From CAYYTU01 sp964474655 (GTDB lineage: Bacteria; Chloroflexota; Anaerolineae; B4-G1): a stretch of 17,510 nt of DNA. A model generated the notes under the pieces. It was not told the DNA's origin. It saw only the letters and a list, made by a program, of their open reading frames with translations, and searched no databases. Positions 13,478 to 17,510 of the stretch are shown piece after piece. The stretch spans positions 1-17,510 of the forward strand of contig CAYYTU010000060.1 of assembly GCA_964474655.1 (NCBI GenBank), in the 5' to 3' direction. Positions within the stretch are counted from its first letter, which is position 1. Each line of letters opens with the position of its first letter. A program made the position numbers and the translations under genes.

Positions 13478-15448
13478 ATGTATCGCAAGGCCTTCTGGCC
13501 CATACTGGCGCTCTTCACGCTGGTAGCTGCTATCGGCGTTGCACCGTCGAGCGCGGCCTTGGGCGGTGCGCCGACGTGGGAGATGGTCCTCTTGGATGGC
13601 CCGGTTCGCATCTGGCGGTCTCCCTGGTATCCCACTGACCACGAGCTCTTCGCCACCACCGGGAGTGACTTGCGTCGCACCACCAACGAAGGCGCAACCT
13701 GGGATGTGCTCTATCCCTCCTCTGCCACATCCTCCCTTTCCGATTCCGATACGGAGCGCGTCGAGGCGATGGCGTTCGATCCCTTCAACCCAGAGAGTGA
13801 GACGCTCTTCGTTGCACGGAATAATGTACGGAATGGCGCCGATAGCGTGGCCCAGATCGCTCGCTCGCTCGATGACGGCGTGACGTGGAGCACCGTCTTC
13901 ACCACCACCGAAGGCGTAGTGCACGACATGGTGGCCGTGCGGGACACAGCGAATCGGCTGGTCGTCTTCGCCGTGGGAAGCGACGGGCATGTCTGGCGTT
14001 CGACCGATGGCGGCACAACCTGGTCTCTCGCTGAAAGTTGCTTGCCTGCGGCGATGACGGAGGCAACGCGCATCTTTGCCTCGCCGGCTTTCGCCGTCGA
14101 CGAGACACTCTACGCTATCGGCTCATCGGTAGAGGAGAGCTTCTTCGTGCGCTCGACTGACGCTGGCGACTGCTGGCGGGAGGTGGACATCCCGCACGTC
14201 TCAGCGGTGCGTCAGGTCGTCTTCTCGCCGCGCTATGCCGACGACGGCACGCTCTGGCTGAGCTACGCCTATGCCGGCGACCCGGGCGAGGTCCCGTTCA
14301 ACGGCGTGATGCGCTCGACGGACTTCGGCGCGACGTGGGAGGATGTCAGCGNNNNNNNNNNNNNNNNNNNNNNNNNNNNNNNNNNNNNNNNNNNNNNNNN
14401 NNNNNNNNNNNNNNNNNNNNNNNNNNNNNNNNNNNNNNNNNNNNNNNNNNNGGTCTCGCCAACCGCTCCAGCGGCCGGCGACGCTCAGTACGTGCTCCTG
14501 ATGAACAAGCAGGGTGCTATCGTCGAGCGTTTGCTCTGGATGCTGAATGACGATGCGACGTGGTCGGCTCACACGTTCGATCTGAGCGCTTACGCCGGCG
14601 AGACGATCTGGCTCCATGTGGGTGTCTACAACGACGGCTACGGCGGCACTACGGGGCTCTATCTGGACGATGCGTCACTGACGGCGTGCGAGCCGGAACC
14701 GCCGCTGCACCGTCCACCCTCCTCCGAGATCGACGCGCTGGATACGGTCCAGTCGACCACCAGCTTTACCGTCGGCTGGCGCAGCACCGACTGGGGTTGG
14801 GGCGTGGGCGGCTACGACGTCCAGGTGCGGGAGGGCGACGCAGAGCAGCCTTGGACCAACTGGCTGACGGGTACAATGGCATCCTCGGCCGTCTTCACCG
14901 GCGAGGTGGGCCAAACCTACACGTTCCGCACCCGGGCCTGGGATGACTACGGAGCGATGGAACCCTGGCCAGCTAACAAGTGGCAGGACCAGCACATCAC
15001 CATTCTGCTCGAACCGGCGCCGGTGCTGATCACGTCCGATAAGGTGGCACAGCCCCTGACGGTGCGGGAAGGCGACGTGATGGAATTCCAGATCCATCTC
15101 AAGAACACGGGCAACCTGAGCGCCACGGTCCAGATGACCGACCCGCTGCCCAGTGATCTGCGCTTGACGAACGTGCCGTGGAGCAATCAGCCCCCGGACC
15201 CGGTCGTGATCGACGATACCATCGTCTGGAGCGGCACCGTCGCGGCCAGCGATTCCGTCTGGGTCGATAACGTTGCCATCGGCTTCGAAGCCGAGGTGCT
15301 GACAGTCTCGACCAGCGGCGTGGTCACCAACGGATTCTGGGTCGACGACGGCGTCCACCCGGCATTCCGCCGTCAGATCACGGTCACTGGGCTCTTCGCC
15401 GAGGTCTACCTGCCGTTGTTGATGCGGGGCTTTGTAACTGACGGATAG
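13478..15448 (+). CDS. Secreted Asp-box (BNR-like) repeat protein with fn3 and DUF11-type domains, interrupted by a sequence gap
   Basis: ATG at 13478 is preceded by AGGAGGTGA and begins a signal peptide (about 1-27, ending SSAA). The first half carries five Asp-box-like motifs with the S/TxDxGxTW pattern, some degenerate (about residues 68-75, 130-137, 175-182, 226-233, 280-287), as in BNR/sialidase-type beta-propellers. Residues 292-325 are unknown because of 100 N. After the gap come a jelly-roll/MAM-like domain ending YLDDASL, an fn3-like domain (YDVQVRE to FRTRAWDD), a DUF11-like domain (VREGDVMEFQIHLKNTGN) and a C-terminal YLPLLMRG tail typical of secreted Chloroflexota proteins. No catalytic residues are evident; an extracellular binding or surface role is likely. 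Because gap length is arbitrary, the two halves could belong to different genes or be out of frame. The frame agreement across 100 N is not proof of continuity. Confidence 0.75.
   Translation: MYRKAFWPILALFTLVAAIGVAPSSAALGGAPTWEMVLLDGPVRIWRSPWYPTDHELFATTGSDLRRTTNEGATWDVLYPSSATSSLSDSDTERVEAMAFDPFNPESETLFVARNNVRNGADSVAQIARSLDDGVTWSTVFTTTEGVVHDMVAVRDTANRLVVFAVGSDGHVWRSTDGGTTWSLAESCLPAAMTEATRIFASPAFAVDETLYAIGSSVEESFFVRSTDAGDCWREVDIPHVSAVRQVVFSPRYADDGTLWLSYAYAGDPGEVPFNGVMRSTDFGATWEDVSXXXXXXXXXXXXXXXXXXXXXXXXXXXXXXXXXXVSPTAPAAGDAQYVLLMNKQGAIVERLLWMLNDDATWSAHTFDLSAYAGETIWLHVGVYNDGYGGTTGLYLDDASLTACEPEPPLHRPPSSEIDALDTVQSTTSFTVGWRSTDWGWGVGGYDVQVREGDAEQPWTNWLTGTMASSAVFTGEVGQTYTFRTRAWDDYGAMEPWPANKWQDQHITILLEPAPVLITSDKVAQPLTVREGDVMEFQIHLKNTGNLSATVQMTDPLPSDLRLTNVPWSNQPPDPVVIDDTIVWSGTVAASDSVWVDNVAIGFEAEVLTVSTSGVVTNGFWVDDGVHPAFRRQITVTGLFAEVYLPLLMRGFVTDG
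14352..14451. other. Assembly gap (100 N)
   Basis: Exactly 100 undefined bases, the usual placeholder for a scaffold join of unknown size. It falls inside the secreted-protein coding region, after the fifth Asp-box, so the true length of that protein is not known. Confidence 0.98.
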
Positions 15449-15453
15449 CGTCA

Positions 15454-15482
15454 TTGACAGCCCTCTCGTCGCTTGCTATACT
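15454..15482 (+). promoter_or_regulatory. Near-consensus sigma-70-type promoter for the glycosyltransferase gene
   Basis: TTGACA (15454-15459) and TATACT (15477-15482) are separated by exactly 17 bp. The start of transcription expected 6-7 nt downstream coincides with the ATG at 15489. No Shine-Dalgarno sequence fits between -10 and ATG, so the mRNA may be leaderless. Confidence 0.65.
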
Positions 15483-15488
15483 CCCGCT

Positions 15489-17162
15489 ATGCGTGGTGAG
15501 ATAGGAGAGGCGAGAGGGCGCTTCCGACAGGTCACTTTGCTCGCTCTGATGCTGCTTCTCGCAGCTGCCCTTCGCTTCTACGGCCTCAACTGGGACGGCG
15601 GTATCGGTGCCCATCCTGATGAGCGTCACATCGTCGGTCTGGCCGAGGCCCTCCGCTGGCCTCAGGCGCTGAATCCATTTGCCATAGCGACGGAGTACGC
15701 CTACGGGCATCTGCCGCTCTATCTGCTGGCGCTGGCGCACCGATTATTCCCAGGCATTGACGCGCTGCTGGTGGGACGCGGGCTGGCGGTGTTGTTCGAT
15801 CTGGGCACGGTGGCGATAACGTACGCGTTGGGTCGGCGGGCCTACGATAATCGTGTGGGATTGTTGGCAGCGGCCTTCGTCACGCTGACCGTGCTCCACG
15901 TCCAGCAGGCGCACTTCTACACCGCCGATGCTCCCTTGGCCTTCTTCGTCGTGACGACGCTATTCTTCGCCGTGCGGGTGGTGCAAGAGGGGCGACTGCT
16001 CGATGTTTGGCTGGCAGGCTGCTGCGCCGGGCTGGCTGTGGGGACGAAAGCGAGCGCGGGATTGCTGGTGATACCGCTGGGGACAGCTTGTGTGCTCTCA
16101 GCAGATCGACGAGCAGGCCGCGTTTGGCGGTTGGGCGCGGCGGCGCTCGTCGCCTTCGCGCTGACGACCCCCTTCGCCCTGCTGGACGCACCCACGTTTT
16201 GGCGTAATGTCTCGAAGCAGGCGGCGATGGCGCGCGGCCTGTTGGACATGCCATACACGCGCCAGTATCGCGGTACGTGGCCGTATCTCTACCCGCTGAT
16301 CCAGCAGCTGCGCTGGGGGATGGGCTGGGCGCTGGGGGTGTTCGGCTTCGGTGGGCTGGCCTATGCGTTGTGGCGGGTAGTGCGAGAACAGCCGACTTGG
16401 GCTGAGTGGGTGCTCCTTTCCTGGGTGCTACCTTACTTTGCGTTTGTCGGAGCGCTCTACGCCAAGTTTCCGCGCTACGTCCTGCCGCTGACGCCGTTGC
16501 TGGCGCTATATGCCGCTCGCTTCTTGACCCGCGCGGCTCGCTATCTCGCTACTCTGTTTCCGAGCTTGTCTGCTCCGGCGTTGTTCCGCAGTCTTTTCAC
16601 CCTTTTGTTGGTGTGCGCTTTTCTGCGCTGCCTTGCTTTCGTCAGCCTTTACCGCGAACCGCATCCGTGGCGTGCCGCGTCGATGTGGATCTACGAGTAT
16701 GCATCGCCTGGCTCCGTCATCGCCGTCGAGCGCTGGGATCACCCGCTGCCGCTAGACGCGACGGGGTACGAGATACGCGAGTTGCCTGTCTTCGACGAGG
16801 AGACGCCGAAGAAATGGGCAGCGATGACGGGAGTGCTCTCGGAGGCCGATTACGTGGTTGTCGCCAGTCGGCGCGGCTATGCGACGCTGGCTCGGCTGGC
16901 GGAGCGGTACCCACGCACAGCACGCTACTATCGACAGCTCTTTGGGGGCGAGCTGGCCTTTGAGCCGATGGCCTGCTTCGGGCGCTTCTCACAGCTGGGC
17001 CCAGTGGCGCTACGGGACGATCCGACGCGCGGATTACCTTTCTCGCTGCCGGCGATGTGTCGCCCAAAAGCGCAGATCGCAATACCGCTGGGGCGGCTGG
17101 ACGAGAGCTTCGTGGTCTACGATCATCCGCAGGCGATCATCTTTGAGCGGAGCGCTGAGTGA
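15489..17162 (+). CDS. GT-C fold membrane glycosyltransferase (GT39/PMT_2-like)
   Basis: 557 aa and strongly hydrophobic, with about ten predicted TM segments (first about 15-31). After TM1 an external loop holds HPDE (42-45), in the place of the catalytic acidic motif of GT-C enzymes that use polyprenyl-phosphate sugars. Asp147 in HFYTADAPLAFF and KFPRYVLPLTPLLALYAARF are also typical of PMT_2/ArnT-type family members from Chloroflexota. A soluble tail (about 400-557) ends in VVYDHPQAIIFER, a closing motif I recognise from related membrane proteins. It probably transfers a sugar from a lipid carrier to protein or a cell-surface glycan outside the membrane; donor and acceptor cannot be told from sequence. 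It follows the secreted gene by 40 nt but has its own promoter and no evident ribosome-binding site. An upstream start is blocked by that promoter. Confidence 0.82.
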   Translation: MRGEIGEARGRFRQVTLLALMLLLAAALRFYGLNWDGGIGAHPDERHIVGLAEALRWPQALNPFAIATEYAYGHLPLYLLALAHRLFPGIDALLVGRGLAVLFDLGTVAITYALGRRAYDNRVGLLAAAFVTLTVLHVQQAHFYTADAPLAFFVVTTLFFAVRVVQEGRLLDVWLAGCCAGLAVGTKASAGLLVIPLGTACVLSADRRAGRVWRLGAAALVAFALTTPFALLDAPTFWRNVSKQAAMARGLLDMPYTRQYRGTWPYLYPLIQQLRWGMGWALGVFGFGGLAYALWRVVREQPTWAEWVLLSWVLPYFAFVGALYAKFPRYVLPLTPLLALYAARFLTRAARYLATLFPSLSAPALFRSLFTLLLVCAFLRCLAFVSLYREPHPWRAASMWIYEYASPGSVIAVERWDHPLPLDATGYEIRELPVFDEETPKKWAAMTGVLSEADYVVVASRRGYATLARLAERYPRTARYYRQLFGGELAFEPMACFGRFSQLGPVALRDDPTRGLPFSLPAMCRPKAQIAIPLGRLDESFVVYDHPQAIIFERSAE

Positions 17163-17179
17163 GCTCGAATATGATGCAC

Positions 17180-17215
17180 AAGGAGGCCCCGCATACTTGA
17201 TGCGGCGGCCTCCTT
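17180..17215 (+). terminator. Strong hairpin after the glycosyltransferase gene
   Basis: AAGGAGGCC (17180-17188) pairs with GGCCTCCTT (17207-17215) and CCGCAT (17189-17194) with ATGCGG (17200-17205) around a 5-nt loop ACTTG, with a single bulged C at 17206: 15 bp in all. The downstream sequence is only moderately T-rich (GCCTTCTTT). Its position 18 nt after the stop codon makes a transcription terminator likely. Confidence 0.75.
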
Positions 17216-17321
17216 GCCTTCTTTATGCGTTGTTAGCCGTAGTCTGGCTGCCCTACACATCTCTGCTCTGGCTGGGCTCTGACCGAGCTAAGTGGGTCTA
17301 AGTAAGTATCTTGGGCTCTTT

Positions 17322-17443
17322 GGAATTTCGCGGGGTGCTCGACTCGGATTGCCAAATCCGAGCCACATTTAGGGACAAAGTGACGCTGTGCCACAAAATG
17401 CGGGGATTTGGCAATCTCCTTAGAGCGAAACCCCGCGAAATCC
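17322..17443. repeat. Imperfect inverted-repeat element of about 120-140 bp (MITE/REP-like)
   Basis: Outer arms ATTTCGCGGGGT (17325-17336) and ACCCCGCGAAAT (17430-17441), and inner arms GATTGCCAAATCC (17347-17359) and GGATTTGGCAATC (17404-17416), are exact reverse complements in matching order, joined by poorly conserved sequence. Weak similarity continues outward to about 17312 and 17452. The left inner arm also folds alone: CTCGGATT/AATCCGAG (17343-17350/17355-17362) with a 4-nt loop. No transposase is encoded. It may be a non-autonomous mobile element or a bacterial interspersed repeat. Confidence 0.7.
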
Positions 17444-17479
17444 TAGAGACCCGTATCTTTGTAATACCCCAATGGGGCA

Positions 17480-17493
17480 CGGTCAGGAGACCG
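17480..17493. repeat. Small palindrome at the window edge
   Basis: CGGTC-AGGA-GACCG forms a 5-bp hairpin, preceded by CCCC-AAT-GGGG (17467-17477). Sequences of the type GGTCAGGAGACC occur as interspersed repeats in Chloroflexota-like assemblies, from memory. The element may continue past the window. Confidence 0.45.
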
Positions 17494-17510
17494 GCCCCAG
17501 CGGGCAAAAA

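Larger units (their letters stand above)
17163..17510. other. Non-coding right end of window
   Basis: 348 bp with no credible gene. It contains a strong hairpin terminator, a featureless stretch (17216-17311), a large imperfect inverted repeat and a final small hairpin. Open frames such as 17298-17507 (minus) are created by the repeat and are not called. Confidence 0.7.

Noticed and set aside
13275..13526. Small plus-strand frame in the divergent spacer
   Set aside because: No ribosome-binding site at its start, overlaps the predicted promoter and leader hairpins, and runs into the secreted gene out of frame.
17298..17507. 69-codon minus-strand frame at the right end
   Set aside because: Entirely made of the inverted-repeat element and adjoining palindromes; Arg/Ser-rich translation with no domain.
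1..17510. CRISPR array, tRNA, rRNA or transposase genes
   Set aside because: No regularly spaced direct repeats, cloverleaf-type segments, rRNA-like blocks or transposase motifs were seen on either strand.

Overview
The window looks like a scaffold from a Chloroflexota (Anaerolineae-like) metagenome assembly. The evidence is moderately high GC, Thr/Pro-rich linkers of the 'PTPTPT' type in most membrane proteins, a secreted protein ending in a YLPLLMRG-type tail, abundant FHA/Hanks-kinase/PP2C modules and short intergenic palindromes. A run of 100 N (14352-14451) marks a scaffold join. The taxonomic call is inference from style, with no marker gene present.

From 13051 down to 92 seven genes lie on the minus strand and form one functional block built around phosphothreonine signalling. 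In transcription order they are: a soluble FHA protein; a secreted VWA protein with one TM and a cytosolic FHA; a giant ABC-2 transporter with four N-terminal FHA domains; a PP2C Ser/Thr phosphatase with one TM; a HEAT-repeat lipoprotein; a Hanks Ser/Thr kinase with one TM and a LamG/DUF1080-like ectodomain; and a subtilisin-like (S8) protease anchored by two TMs with two C-terminal FHA domains. The first four are tightly spaced (17-25 nt). The HEAT gene and the kinase/protease pair are set off by spacers of about 100 and 200 nt carrying palindromic repeats. Kinase and protease are separated by one base and share a ribosome-binding region. I count eight FHA domains. Predicted topologies agree: kinase, phosphatase and all FHA domains are cytosolic, while the VWA, peptidase, HEAT, LamG-like and PP2C C-terminal domains are outside. 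A working model is a kinase/phosphatase pair that sets phospho-Thr marks read by FHA domains on a transporter, a VWA protein and a surface protease. The substrate and signal are unknown.

The 13052-13477 intergenic region is divergent. It holds back-to-back candidate sigma-70-type promoters, a GGACA/TGTCC dyad and, on the plus strand, a small hairpin plus an intrinsic-terminator-like hairpin that could act as a leader attenuator. To the right, on the plus strand, are a secreted Asp-box (BNR/sialidase-type repeat) and fn3/DUF11 protein interrupted by the N gap, and a GT-C family (GT39/PMT_2-like) membrane glycosyltransferase with a near-consensus promoter placed so that its mRNA may be leaderless. 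A strong hairpin follows. The window ends in a non-coding imperfect inverted-repeat element of about 140 bp and further small palindromes. No tRNA, rRNA, CRISPR or transposase gene was seen.
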